Positions 1-8,119 of a DNA stretch of 26,760 nt are shown in pieces. The first letter of the stretch is position 1; each line of letters begins with the position of its first letter. The translations under genes were made by a program, and so were the position numbers. The notes below the pieces were generated by a model. It was not told where the DNA came from, did not search any database, and saw only the letters and a list, made by a program, of their open reading frames with translations. Source of the DNA: Candidatus Nomurabacteria bacterium (GTDB lineage: Bacteria > Patescibacteriota > Minisyncoccia > Phycocordibacterales > UBA1006); contig CALRGS010000004.1 of the NCBI GenBank assembly GCA_943357975.1, forward strand, positions 1 through 26,760, written 5' to 3'.

Positions 1-1395
1 TCCTCCAAATGTTGAGGCAATGATTTGTGCAAGTGCTGCAGTACCATCAAAGTTGTTTCCATATATTGAACGTGCTGTTGCAAGTGCGGTTGCAGTTCCT
101 GCGTTTCCAGTAACAGATGTTTGGTCACCAGTGTTGGTTCCAGATGAAGATCCTGAACCCGATGGTGCACCAACCATTGAGGCAGTAATTCCCGATACTG
201 TTCCTGTGAATGTTGGTGATGCAATGGGAGCAAATGCGGTACTTGTAAAAGCATTAGTTCCAAGTGTGCCACCTGATCCAATGTTTAATGTTGAACTATC
301 AGTACCTGCCAATGTAAGGGTGTTTGATGAAGACAGTATTTTACCTGAAGTAATAGAGAGGCCAGTTACCGTGCCTGCATTTCCTGAAACTGATCCAGTC
401 GCAGTCCCAATATCTGGAGTCGTAAAAACTGGTGAATTGGCAAATACCAAAGCGCCTGATCCTGTCTCGTCAGAAATGACTCCGCTTAATTGCAATGATG
501 TTGTCGCAGCAAATTGGGAAAGTGGATTCCCCACTAATGCGTCACCTGATCCACTTGCAGTTATCCAGCTCAATGCACCGCTTCCATCAGTTTGCAAAAA
601 TTGACCGACGGTTCCATCATCCGTTGGTAAGGTTAAGGTATAGGGACTTGATGTTACTCCTGGTCGAATAATTACCGCATTACTATTGGTAGAATTTTTT
701 AAATTTATAGCCCCTGTTGTAGCTCCTGCTGTTCCTAGGGTAAGGCCTCCTGACAAAACACTTCCTGCAAGATTAAGATCACCTGAAGTTAGAACAGGGA
801 TCTGACTTCCTGTTGGTGTTTGTGAAGGAGTAAATCCTCCAACCGTGCTCGAATTTACTGCATATCCAGAAGAATTGATTCTCTGGCGAGGAGACAATGT
901 CTCAAACGAACTCACTCCCACACACGATCCACCTGATGAATTCGCAACTTCAATATTAAGGTAAGCCTCATCAGTACTATTGAAATCAAAATTAAGTGTA
1001 TCTCCACCAACACTTGTATCACCAATTCCTACATTGAAAATACCATCCTTAACATTCACTGTCATTTTCTGAGGTGTTGGTGTTGGCCACAATCGAGTAT
1101 CAGGAGCTCCCGGTGTAGTATCGTCATAAAATGAAAACCTCAAACAATAGTTTGTACCCGATGACCCTCCCAATAAATTCCCCGATGAATCTAAAAGTCT
1201 TCCTTGGTGATTAATAATTGAAGGCACTCCTGTTGTTGCATACGCAGGAATAGAGCTTTGTAGAAACGTAATACTAACCAAGACTATTACAGCTATTACT
1301 TTCAATCGCAATGAAATACGAGAAAAAATATTCCTTCGTTTGAAAAAGGACTTACACAATAATAAAGAGCCTGCGATAGCTTGAAAACGTTTCAT
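1..1395 (-). CDS. Fibre-like secreted surface protein, C-terminus cut off by window edge
   Basis: The minus strand is open from ATG 1395 to the window edge (465 codons, no stop), so the C-terminus lies outside. A basic N-terminus is followed by a hydrophobic segment (about residues 31-48) ending in PAYA, which fits a Sec signal. A domain starting VPSIINHQGRLLDSSGNLLG follows (about 57-170). This opening is common in CPR surface proteins. The rest is low-complexity Gly/Ser/Thr sequence with phage-tail-fibre phrases such as ALVFANSPVFTTPDIGTATG, SPTFTGTVSGIT and GTNTGDQTSVTGNAGTA. These are beta-rich fibre repeats, as in tail fibres that end in an S74 chaperone domain. A host-contact or attachment role is inference. 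The TATAAT at 1406-1411 leaves only a few nucleotides of leader. The antisense open frame at 20-604 is a shadow of this repetitive coding sequence. Confidence 0.8.
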   Translation of the reverse strand, partial: MKRFQAIAGSLLLCKSFFKRRNIFSRISLRLKVIAVIVLVSITFLQSSIPAYATTGVPSIINHQGRLLDSSGNLLGGSSGTNYCLRFSFYDDTTPGAPDTRLWPTPTPQKMTVNVKDGIFNVGIGDTSVGGDTLNFDFNSTDEAYLNIEVANSSGGSCVGVSSFETLSPRQRINSSGYAVNSSTVGGFTPSQTPTGSQIPVLTSGDLNLAGSVLSGGLTLGTAGATTGAINLKNSTNSNAVIIRPGVTSSPYTLTLPTDDGTVGQFLQTDGSGALSWITASGSGDALVGNPLSQFAATTSLQLSGVISDETGSGALVFANSPVFTTPDIGTATGSVSGNAGTVTGLSITSGKILSSSNTLTLAGTDSSTLNIGSGGTLGTNAFTSTAFAPIASPTFTGTVSGITASMVGAPSGSGSSSGTNTGDQTSVTGNAGTATALATARSIYGNNFDGTAALAQIIASTFGG

Positions 1396-1405
1396 TTACG
1401 TAAAT

Positions 1406-1413
1406 ATTATAAC
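1406..1413 (-). promoter_or_regulatory. Extended -10 promoter of the fibre gene
   Basis: TATAAT on the minus strand (1406-1411) is preceded by TGT, an extended -10. A weak -35, TTTACT, lies 18 nt upstream in the T-rich arm of the neighbouring terminator. The start codon follows after 10 nt. Confidence 0.6.
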
Positions 1414-1427
1414 ACCTTATTCACTTA

Positions 1428-1461
1428 AAAGTAAAACACCCCTCGCGGAGTGTTTTACTTT
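1428..1461 (-). terminator. Terminator after the glucosaminidase-like gene
   Basis: Perfect 12-bp arms (1428-1439 and 1450-1461, AAAGTAAAACAC and its complement) enclose a 10-nt loop. The stem starts at the stop codon of the upstream minus-strand gene, and a short T run follows on the minus strand. The promoter of the next gene begins within its downstream arm. Confidence 0.75.
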
Positions 1462-2081
1462 TATTCCATTGCCAACTGTTTTGTTTCAGCTGTTGCCTTC
1501 GAGGCAATCGTAACTGTATCTGTATTCGCAATTTTCTTCATAATATAGGTTACCAAGTAATGGTAATCTGAACGTATTGATGGAGGGTTATAGGTATTAA
1601 TCACTTGATCAATACTTTTACCTGCATAATGACGCTCTGTCTTTGGATCATGCCCTGCTAGGGACTTGGTAATGATATCAATTGCTTCAGGATAAGACCT
1701 AAAGACAATCGTACATCCACCATATCCGAATGCGTTATGTTTCAAGGTTCCATCCTTGAAACGACACGCCTCAGCACCAGCACTCGATTCAATAACCGAA
1801 ATAGCTGGGAGGAGTTTCCAATCAGTTCCATATTTATCCGCTGCCTGTACGAAATAAATTCCGTATCCTGCAAGCGGTGCATTCCCACGAGATATGAAGA
1901 ATGCGTCAATTTTTTTGGCACGCTCGTTTTGGGTTAAGCCATCAACAAGCGTGTCCGCTGTATATGAGTTGTCGTGTGGAGCCTCTGCTTGAACAATCGG
2001 GGTTATGAGACCGAGTCCGAGACCGACGATGAGGATATAACCTAGCGCCACCTGACGAAAGACGTTGAAATTTTTGGGCAT
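1461..2081 (-). CDS. Exported glucosaminidase / lytic-transglycosylase-like protein
   Basis: This 206-residue protein starts at ATG 2081. A GTG at 2144 would extend it, but the promoter at 2151-2179 places the transcription start at about 2144, so the GTG would be leaderless and would bury the signal peptide behind 21 extra residues. Residues about 10-33 form a hydrophobic signal or anchor. The core has an active-site-like LLPAISVIESSAGAE (Glu near residue 98), then NAFGYGG, a segment FRSYPEAIDIITKSLAG, and YNPPS near the end. These match the lysozyme-like glucosaminidase family (PF01832 type) that cleaves peptidoglycan. A role in cell-wall remodelling, or in attacking a host wall, is inference. 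No Shine-Dalgarno is visible. Confidence 0.72.
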   Translation of the reverse strand: MPKNFNVFRQVALGYILIVGLGLGLITPIVQAEAPHDNSYTADTLVDGLTQNERAKKIDAFFISRGNAPLAGYGIYFVQAADKYGTDWKLLPAISVIESSAGAEACRFKDGTLKHNAFGYGGCTIVFRSYPEAIDIITKSLAGHDPKTERHYAGKSIDQVINTYNPPSIRSDYHYLVTYIMKKIANTDTVTIASKATAETKQLAME

Positions 2082-2150
2082 AATGAACGATTGTGCTTCG
2101 TCAAACCAATGAAGGGAAATAAAAAATGCTCTGATTTCAGGCACGACTAC

Positions 2151-2179
2151 AGTGTAGCATATTCAAGCCTTGCTGTCAA
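2151..2179 (-). promoter_or_regulatory. Promoter TTGACA-17-TACACT of the glucosaminidase-like gene
   Basis: On the minus strand TTGACA (2174-2179) and TACACT (2151-2156) are separated by 17 nt. A TGC directly before the -10 makes it an extended -10. The predicted transcription start near 2144 supports ATG 2081 as start codon. Confidence 0.75.
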
Positions 2180-2274
2180 GCATTTTATGTGGTATTCTGA
2201 CTTTTTTTGGTAAATAAGCCTTATTTTACAAGGATTTTCTAAATTAGCTTTATTTCATAGGCCTGATACAACAC

Positions 2275-2303
2275 TTGATTTATAAGGGTTTTTAGTATAT
2301 ATT
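2275..2303 (+). promoter_or_regulatory. Promoter TTGATT-17-TATATT of the ZIP-like gene pair
   Basis: TTGATT (2275-2280) and TATATT (2298-2303) are spaced by 17 nt, and the start codon at 2321 is 17 nt further. It points away from the 2151-2179 promoter, so 2145-2320 is a divergent promoter region. Confidence 0.6.
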
Positions 2304-2320
2304 TTCTACGAAACAAACTA

Positions 2321-2887
2321 ATGAACTATATGTCAAGAATTTATCAATTTTATTTAAAACTCTTCCTTCTCAGTATTGCCTTTGTTTTTTTGATCTATCA
2401 ATCATGGAACGAAATAGGTTTTATTGGGATTATTCCCCTTTTTTTACTTGCTGGGTACCTCCTCGGGAAGCTTACTTGCAGTAAACATATCCATGGATTT
2501 GGATTTTGGGTAACCCTCGTGCTTTTCTGTGGACTTAATGGATTCCATTCAATGATTGATGGGGTCAGTCTTTCTGGATTAACCCTTTCCCAGTTTGCTT
2601 TTGTAGTAGCTCCCCACGAACTCGTTCGGCAACCCATGCTTTACGCCCTCATTTGGGGAATGCTTACGCCTTTTAATCAACCTACCTGGCTCAAGGTATT
2701 AGCAGCAATTCTTGCGATCACAGGAACATGGATTCTGGGTGTTTCTCTTGGGACCCTTACAGGAGCATGGGTTCACACGATTGAATGGATTCACCCCTAC
2801 CTCGCAGGGAGTATTTTCCTCCTTGGGGGTGATATGCTGCACCATGTTTGGGATGAATACAAATCACTTTCAGATCATCATTCTTGA
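2321..2887 (+). CDS. Small ZIP-like polytopic membrane protein
   Basis: This 188-residue protein has about six hydrophobic segments. Two motifs resemble the metal-binding helices of ZIP transporters: FHSMIDGVSLSG (His76, Asp80), like the TM4 motif HNFxDG, and APHELVRQP (His99, Glu100), like the TM5 motif HExPHE. The distance between the two His residues is about what ZIP proteins show. Near the end LAGSIFLLGGDMLHHVWDE resembles the ZIP helix AGTFLYxAxxDLLPE. The protein is much shorter than classical ZIPs and lacks their His-rich loop, although HIH occurs at 56-58. I infer a reduced divalent-metal transporter or a metal-binding relative; an unrelated membrane protein is possible. The start could also be the ATG at 2330. 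The next gene follows after about 40 nt in the same transcript. Confidence 0.55.
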   Translation: MNYMSRIYQFYLKLFLLSIAFVFLIYQSWNEIGFIGIIPLFLLAGYLLGKLTCSKHIHGFGFWVTLVLFCGLNGFHSMIDGVSLSGLTLSQFAFVVAPHELVRQPMLYALIWGMLTPFNQPTWLKVLAAILAITGTWILGVSLGTLTGAWVHTIEWIHPYLAGSIFLLGGDMLHHVWDEYKSLSDHHS

Positions 2888-2928
2888 CATTACTTATCAT
2901 AGGTATACAGTTAAAAAAACTGAAGCCT

Positions 2929-3423
2929 ATGAATGGAATACTTTTGTACCTTCTTATCATGTCACTCCCTGGAGATAGTACGCGGGTACCATTTAAAGAC
3001 GTAACTGAGTATTATAATGATAGTTTACGCCTTCATGATGTGTACGCCTACCAAATGAGTTATTTAAAGAATATCAAGGAAACCGATACGGCAAAATGGA
3101 ACACTCGAGCGCTCCATGACCACCTGGTTACCTGTGGTACACAAAAAAACTTGGAGAAACACAACGGGGTAAGTTTTGAACCTATCGATAGCTTCAAAAG
3201 GGTTGGGTGCGAAACTGCTTATAGGTACCCTAAGCCTTTAGGTAATAAGCTACACCATGTATCCTATGATTTGCAGACGAGGTTTACGATAAGGCCTAAT
3301 GGTGGGACTGCTCAGCCCTATATCAGAAAAATTGTCTACGACCTCGATGATGGTTCTATCTTGTTTGAAGAAAAGAAAAAACCGATACCAAACGCAGATG
3401 GCACCTACAATCCACTTGAGTAA
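2929..3423 (+). CDS. Hypothetical protein with N-terminal hydrophobic segment
   Basis: I do not recognise this 164-residue protein. I start it at ATG 2929. A TTG at 2884 overlaps the previous stop codon and would add 15 residues before the hydrophobic stretch MNGILLYLLIMS, making the signal-like segment internal. The rest is polar and rich in Lys, Asp and Tyr, with three Cys residues in the middle, so it may lie outside the membrane. It follows the ZIP-like gene by 41 nt and both end at the terminator at 3426-3462, so they form a two-gene unit. No function is assigned. Confidence 0.6.
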   Translation: MNGILLYLLIMSLPGDSTRVPFKDVTEYYNDSLRLHDVYAYQMSYLKNIKETDTAKWNTRALHDHLVTCGTQKNLEKHNGVSFEPIDSFKRVGCETAYRYPKPLGNKLHHVSYDLQTRFTIRPNGGTAQPYIRKIVYDLDDGSILFEEKKKPIPNADGTYNPLE

Positions 3424-3425
3424 CA

Positions 3426-3462
3426 AAAAACCCCTTTGAGCAAATTGCTCAAAGGGGTTTTT
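3426..3462. terminator. Bidirectional terminator between convergent genes
   Basis: A long stem (AAAAACCCCTTTGAGC pairing with GCTCAAAGGGGTTTTT, 5-nt loop) has an A run on one side and a T run on the other. It lies between genes ending at 3423 (+) and 3466 (-) and can serve both. Confidence 0.9.
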
Positions 3463-3465
3463 AAA

Positions 3466-4677
3466 TTACATTCCTCCGCAAGAATTATTCATCGCGGCTC
3501 TGGTATAAGGACCGACGATACCGTCAGCACCCTTAGGACCGAGATCTGCATGAAGGATATCAAGGAGCGCCAACTGAAGTCGCTGCACCCCAAGTTTTGT
3601 GAGGGGTCCAAATCGTCCATCAATGGGTCCTGCTGCCTGGTTGTATGACGCAGCAAGGATTCTGTTAATTTGCTTTTGAAGGATAGTCACCTGGGTTACA
3701 ATCCCTCCAGTATAACTCAGGTACTCTCCGTCATGAGCCCCTGATTTTAACTTCTGAGTAAGCGTAAGGGTTAATGGGCAAACACCACTTCCGAGAATTT
3801 CATCCGCTGTCTGTGATCCACTTGATCCTCCTCCGCTGGAATTAGTCCTGAACAGTGCACTTACTTCAATAGTATCATCGATATTATAATCCGTTCGTGA
3901 TGATGACGAAACTCCGTCACTCCATTCATCAAACGAATACCCTGAGTATGCAATCGCTTTTACCAAAGTACCATCGTCTCCATCAGCAACAATTTGGTAA
4001 TCATCGCCTTGGATATATCCGCGCCCACTTGGTACGTTGTAAGTAACCGTGTGAAGCGTTGTGATATTAGAAGGTACCAACTGCGCTTGGAATTGTGCAG
4101 CAACTGATTTGTTTGCAGTCACATTCGTATCGGTTCGTGCTGCAGAGATTACTCCATCACTCCACTGGATAAAACTGTAGCCTGACTTTGGGACTGCAGT
4201 TACTGTTGTACCACTTGTTCCTGTGAATACCGTCTGGGGATTTGTTCCCAAGATGAGTCCCTGGTTCGAAGGTGCGCTGTATGAAAGGGTGTATGACGCA
4301 ACAAGGTTAGGGTTTAGATTTTGAGAAGGAATATTGCTTGGAGCCAGCACAAAGTTTGCTGAAACCGTTTTATTTGCAGTCACATTCGTATCGGTTCGTG
4401 ATGATGACGAAACTCCGTCACTCCATCCATTAAATACATATCCCGCATTGGAAATGGCGGTCACTGGAGTACCACTGCTCCCATTCACCACGGTTTGCGG
4501 AGTAGTTCCTTGGATAGTTCCGTTGCCATTACTCAAGTAGATCAAGGTACGAGTAATGATAGTGAAACCTCCGCTCTGTGCATGTGCATGTTGAAATACG
4601 AATCCACTACCAATTACAAGGAGGGCTATAATCCCTGCAATGGTTATGAAAATATTCTTGGAAATTGTTTTTTGCAT
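3466..4677 (-). CDS. Secreted InlB-type repeat protein with peptidoglycan-binding domain
   Basis: This 403-residue protein starts at ATG 4677, six nt after a TATTAT box. A signal peptide (about 1-34, ending HAHA) precedes three repeats at about 45-105, 129-198 and 209-276. Each holds a core like GYVFNGWSDGVSSSSRTDTN followed by a segment ending in A-x-F, which is the divergent InlB B-repeat (Listeria-Bacteroides repeat) pattern. After a Gly/Ser linker (GGGSSGSQ) and a short Cys-containing region, residues about 340-400 match a PF01471 peptidoglycan-binding domain (GPIDGRFGPLTKLGVQRLQ and GIVGPYTRAAMN). I infer a secreted protein held on peptidoglycan and displaying beta repeats. The repeats share long stretches of identical DNA, which points to recent duplication. 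Confidence 0.85.
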   Translation of the reverse strand: MQKTISKNIFITIAGIIALLVIGSGFVFQHAHAQSGGFTIITRTLIYLSNGNGTIQGTTPQTVVNGSSGTPVTAISNAGYVFNGWSDGVSSSSRTDTNVTANKTVSANFVLAPSNIPSQNLNPNLVASYTLSYSAPSNQGLILGTNPQTVFTGTSGTTVTAVPKSGYSFIQWSDGVISAARTDTNVTANKSVAAQFQAQLVPSNITTLHTVTYNVPSGRGYIQGDDYQIVADGDDGTLVKAIAYSGYSFDEWSDGVSSSSRTDYNIDDTIEVSALFRTNSSGGGSSGSQTADEILGSGVCPLTLTLTQKLKSGAHDGEYLSYTGGIVTQVTILQKQINRILAASYNQAAGPIDGRFGPLTKLGVQRLQLALLDILHADLGPKGADGIVGPYTRAAMNNSCGGM

Positions 4678-4683
4678 ACCTTT

Positions 4684-4713
4684 ATAATAGCACCGTGCCA
4701 TTATCCAAAGCAA
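4684..4713 (-). promoter_or_regulatory. Promoter TTGCTT-18-TATTAT, predicted leaderless
   Basis: Minus strand TTGCTT (4708-4713) and TATTAT (4684-4689) are 18 nt apart, and the ATG at 4677 follows the -10 by 6 nt. Nothing else is recognised in the 4714-4792 gap. Confidence 0.55.
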
Positions 4714-4792
4714 TGCCGCAGAGACTAGAACATACCGGGGGAATGACTTTTTTAATGCACACTCCTCAGGAAATCACGCATTCCCTAATCGG

Positions 4793-5368
4793 CTACTTGT
4801 TACGAGTTAATTTATATTCAATAAGCTGAGCAACGAAAACTCCCCCTAAAATAAGTACCCCATATCCAACGAGTGCCTCGGCATATGAAAATGGAACATG
4901 TTCAAGCATTCCCAGCACAAATGCAATAAGCCAAGAGAGGGCGGATATTGCTCCGCAGGTAAATGCCAACTTTCGAAGCCTTACATATTTATGGTTAACT
5001 TGAGTGTCTACAAAATTAATCTTCTGCAGACTTGGATGGATCAAACGATGAAAAACATATCCATTTATAATGATAACCCCCACGATAGTCATTTTTATGA
5101 GAAATTTTACAGAAGTTGCGTAGCGCAGCGGGTCAGAAAGAAACAGGAACAACCCACTTAAAACAATGAATCCTAAACTTATCCATACGATGCCTGAAAG
5201 TGCCCCCAGCGTTCCATTTTCTCCTTTCTGAATCCGACCATCTTTGATATAGCTATTAAAGAGCACGTCAGAAACAAGAGCAGCACCCATACCGGAAATT
5301 ACGAAGAAGACATGCAGGATGACTGAAATAGTTTTATATTGGGCAAAAAACTCGATGACTGATTGCAT
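4793..5368 (-). CDS. Polytopic membrane protein of unknown function
   Basis: This 191-residue protein has five to six transmembrane segments. It opens with a helix containing LHVFFVISGMGAALVSDVLF, followed by a polar loop KDGRIQKGENGTLGALS, then SVKFLIKMTIVGVIIINGYV with two His residues in FHRLIHP. I recall this arrangement from uncharacterised CPR membrane proteins but cannot name a family with certainty. The in-membrane His residues (LHV, FHRLIH, LEHV) would fit heme or metal binding, which is inference. It starts 8 nt after the TIG-domain gene, so the two are probably co-transcribed. The only purine-rich site, AAAGGA, lies too far upstream (about 14 nt) to be a good ribosome site. Confidence 0.7.
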   Translation of the reverse strand: MQSVIEFFAQYKTISVILHVFFVISGMGAALVSDVLFNSYIKDGRIQKGENGTLGALSGIVWISLGFIVLSGLFLFLSDPLRYATSVKFLIKMTIVGVIIINGYVFHRLIHPSLQKINFVDTQVNHKYVRLRKLAFTCGAISALSWLIAFVLGMLEHVPFSYAEALVGYGVLILGGVFVAQLIEYKLTRNK

Positions 5369-5376
5369 AGATTATT

Positions 5377-6666
5377 TTATTTTCCTTTAAAGAAATTACC
5401 AACTTTATGGAAGAAGGATTTTACTGCTCCATAGACCTGGAAATCTGTAGTCGTAGCCACATCAACGAAAGCACCCGGTTTACGGAAAATTATTTTTCCT
5501 GTCTTTGCATTTTCAGGCACTTTAATGACATAGGTTCGTATTCCTGACGTGTCAGTGAGTCCGTTTACTATTTCTGCCTTGAGTTCTCCAATGTAGATTG
5601 AATCAGGCGCTGAAAAGCTTTTCTTACCAGGAACAACCTTGAGGGTTACCTCATCCCCAGGTGAACCACCGGCCGGCGTAAACGAAAGAATCGTTGGTGC
5701 ATCGGTTGCAGGGACTACAATAAAGTCTTGCGTACTCGCAACGCTTCCAAAGTTTTTCTTATTCAAAGTAATTTTCCCTGTTTTTGCTCCTTCGGGAATA
5801 ACAAATTTATCCATAAATCCGTGCGGCTTCTTTGTCCATACATCACTGTGCTTTTTATTAACCGCAGGAACTCCACCAATTTCAATGGAGTCTAGTCCTG
5901 AAAAAGTTTTCGTACCCATATAATACTCAACGGTTACTTCTTGTCCTGGATATCCCGCTATTGGTTTTATTGAGGTGATATAAGGAGCGTCTTGGGTTGG
6001 GACCACTAGAAAATCGGTGTCACTGGATCCAGGCTTTGTAAATGTTTGTGACTTAGTTACCGTAATTTTGCCCGTCTTCGCACCTTCGGGAACAATAATA
6101 TCAGCATAGAAATCAGCCTTGGTTCCATAAACATTACTATAGAAGATCTTCTCGGCCTTTACTCCACCAATTTCAAAAGAATCTGGAGCCGAGAAAGATT
6201 TCTGTCCTTTAGTTAAATACACACGAACCTGGGTCCCTGCATTTCCTGACTCTGGAAAAAAGCTGGTGATTTTTGGCTCATCAGTCGCCACGGCACCAAC
6301 TAACGAAGGATCTGCTGGTTTTGGATTGGTACAAGCAATGTTGCAAGTATTTGTTTTCGTACCATCTGAACAAGAGAATAACTCACAAGTACCGCTCATG
6401 GTTTTAGTACAAGTCACTTGTCCAAATTGAGTGGTACCAGAAGTGACGATAACCGTTGGTGTTGTCGGTGTTGTTACCTCAAATACAGGAGTATCACCTG
6501 AGACTTCTATTACTGGGTCTACGGGATCTACAGGGTCAGCAAAGACCCGGAGGTTGGTATTCATAATCGCCCGTAACTGCATAACATCCTCCTGTGCATA
6601 GGTATATCGCACTCCAATAATGAGCATCAGGATCAGTGTGGCAACGATGGTGTATTTTTTATTCAT
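5377..6666 (-). CDS. Secreted protein with three IPT/TIG domains
   Basis: This 429-residue protein is read from ATG 6666; a TTG two codons earlier is less likely. A signal peptide (about 1-24, ending TYA) is followed by an Asp/Pro-Val rich linker and a Cys-rich segment with six Cys between about 86 and 114. Three repeated domains then begin near residues 129, 226 and 322. Each starts like DAPxITSFxPxxGxPG, carries a xxKSFSAPDSIEIGG-like middle and ends PEGAKTGKITxxK, the signature of IPT/TIG Ig-like folds. The C-terminus is short and basic. A surface or extracellular binding role is inference. A TATACT at 6705-6710 (minus) may be its -10. The membrane protein at 4793-5368 follows in the same unit. 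Confidence 0.82.
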   Translation of the reverse strand: MNKKYTIVATLILMLIIGVRYTYAQEDVMQLRAIMNTNLRVFADPVDPVDPVIEVSGDTPVFEVTTPTTPTVIVTSGTTQFGQVTCTKTMSGTCELFSCSDGTKTNTCNIACTNPKPADPSLVGAVATDEPKITSFFPESGNAGTQVRVYLTKGQKSFSAPDSFEIGGVKAEKIFYSNVYGTKADFYADIIVPEGAKTGKITVTKSQTFTKPGSSDTDFLVVPTQDAPYITSIKPIAGYPGQEVTVEYYMGTKTFSGLDSIEIGGVPAVNKKHSDVWTKKPHGFMDKFVIPEGAKTGKITLNKKNFGSVASTQDFIVVPATDAPTILSFTPAGGSPGDEVTLKVVPGKKSFSAPDSIYIGELKAEIVNGLTDTSGIRTYVIKVPENAKTGKIIFRKPGAFVDVATTTDFQVYGAVKSFFHKVGNFFKGK

Positions 6667-6774
6667 ACTCAATGGGTAGCAAGCTTAGTTCGGCTAATAG
6701 GGTGAGTATATTACAAACCTATAAAAAAGACTATTCCCCATCCTTGGCTAGAGTTTTTATGAAATGAAAACCAA

Positions 6775-8010
6775 TTAAGTAGTTTCCAAATACGCAAAAG
6801 CATCTTCCTTTCCTTCTATAACAATTTTTATGATATCTCCATCTTGAGGGAGTTCGCACAAACGAACAACCCGCGACGCATCACGAAAATTACCAGTTCT
6901 CAGCAACTTTTTTAAGGAAATAAGAGTCACCCCATGGTAAGGAAAAACGCTAGATTTTTTATCAATCAAATGGAGGGCCACCTGTGGCGCATCTTTTGCG
7001 TGCACTGTCCCACGAAGACTATTGGGAAAAACCTTATTAACAACCCCCAGAAGCGACATGGCAAGCAGAAACGAGGCGTACCTGATTGTCACCGACCTCA
7101 GCTGCTCTTTTACATTCTGAGGCAAATCATCCAGCTTGGTATTTGCAAGATCTACAACCTCCTCTGAACTCAAACCATCAAATGGTAAATTAAATATCAT
7201 TCCACGCTCAAGCGAACGAACCGCTTCGACAAAATCCAAATCTTTCCTCTCGTCAAAAATACTCGTCAATTTGTCTCTTATGTCATCCCTAACGGTAGCA
7301 AACAAAGAAATTTGATCAATGATCCATGACATGTCGACACATTCAACTTTCCCAGCAAGCCCTAGGTGTTTAGCGACTTTCTCACACCCCATTCGGAAGG
7401 ACTGTATTTTATTTTTTTCAGAGTTACCAAAAAAATCAGCGTACACGACCCCGTCACACAAAAGGATGATCTTCAGTCCTGGTTTGTAAATATGCTCCAC
7501 TGATAATATAACATCTCGCAATTGGGCAAACATAAGTCCCAACGAAATATCAACATGGTCGATTGCCTGACCTGTACAGAGTGGATTCTGATTTTGAAAC
7601 GGCAATGTGGGAACAACCATCGAAACAGGCTTGCCAAGCAAAATCGCTTGGCTTATTTTCTGACGAAATACGCTTTCATGTTTCAAGAAAATATTTATGC
7701 TCCCTTTTCTGAACCGTGAATGCGAAAGAATGTTTATTATTTTGTCCTCGATAGAAATATTCTCCTCATCTAAAATAAGCGGGTTGGTACTAATCGTATT
7801 CCACGGGAAATCTTGTAGCGTGGTCACCTTGTGATTTTTGTGTGGTACATGAACCGTTGTTGGGAAATCAGTAGAAGCGTTCGAAAACACGATTTGCGGA
7901 AAGATTTGAACGATCCAATCTGTTGAACAAGAAAATTCCACTTTTTCTTGAAAGAGCGCACCAATATTTTTATATCGTTCTAAAAATTGTTTTTTGTTCA
8001 TACATTTCAT
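6775..8010 (-). CDS. DIT1/PvcA-family isocyanide (isonitrile) synthase homologue
   Basis: This 411-residue protein is started at ATG 8010 (ATG 8001 and TTG 8016 are alternatives). It carries the hallmarks of the pyoverdine/dityrosine family PF05141: VSMVVPTLPFQNQNP (about 129-143), a helix with DHVDISLGLMFAQLRDV, then YKPGLKIILLCDGVVYADFF (about 176-195), matching the family's PGxxxxxxSDGxVFxDLxG. Near the C-terminus RYASFLLAMS, LRGTVHAKD and FPYHGVTLIS match the RLSIHP and PWH segments. Known members condense an amino acid (Tyr or Trp) with ribulose 5-phosphate to make an isonitrile. This copy is longer than the usual 300-330 residues, mainly in an extra 80-100 residue N-terminal part. The usual next gene, an Fe/2-oxoglutarate oxygenase (pvcB), is absent here. 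It lies downstream of an 81-residue gene, with a weak hairpin between them. Activity and product are not shown by the sequence. Confidence 0.68.
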   Translation of the reverse strand: MKCMNKKQFLERYKNIGALFQEKVEFSCSTDWIVQIFPQIVFSNASTDFPTTVHVPHKNHKVTTLQDFPWNTISTNPLILDEENISIEDKIINILSHSRFRKGSINIFLKHESVFRQKISQAILLGKPVSMVVPTLPFQNQNPLCTGQAIDHVDISLGLMFAQLRDVILSVEHIYKPGLKIILLCDGVVYADFFGNSEKNKIQSFRMGCEKVAKHLGLAGKVECVDMSWIIDQISLFATVRDDIRDKLTSIFDERKDLDFVEAVRSLERGMIFNLPFDGLSSEEVVDLANTKLDDLPQNVKEQLRSVTIRYASFLLAMSLLGVVNKVFPNSLRGTVHAKDAPQVALHLIDKKSSVFPYHGVTLISLKKLLRTGNFRDASRVVRLCELPQDGDIIKIVIEGKEDAFAYLETT

Positions 8011-8047
8011 TTTCAATTCACGAAATACTTCATGTGCTGAAAAATAT

Positions 8048-8073
8048 GGGCGATTTTATAATCAGGCTCGCCC
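8048..8073 (-). terminator. Weak hairpin between the small gene and the isocyanide synthase
   Basis: GGGCGA (8048-8053) pairs with TCGCCC (8068-8073) across a 14-nt loop, and a five-T run follows two nt later on the minus strand. It could act as a partial terminator or attenuator before the synthase gene. Confidence 0.4.
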
Positions 8074-8119
8074 GTTTTCCTAAGTTTTTTTGATGTACTC
8101 GCATCCGTAAGATGTGTCG

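Noticed and set aside
20..604. Long plus-strand open frame of 194 codons.
   Set aside because: It is antisense to the fibre gene; its Val/Pro/Ala-rich product comes from the complement of Gly/Thr/Ser-rich repeat codons, and the minus frame is open over the full 1395 nt with a signal peptide.
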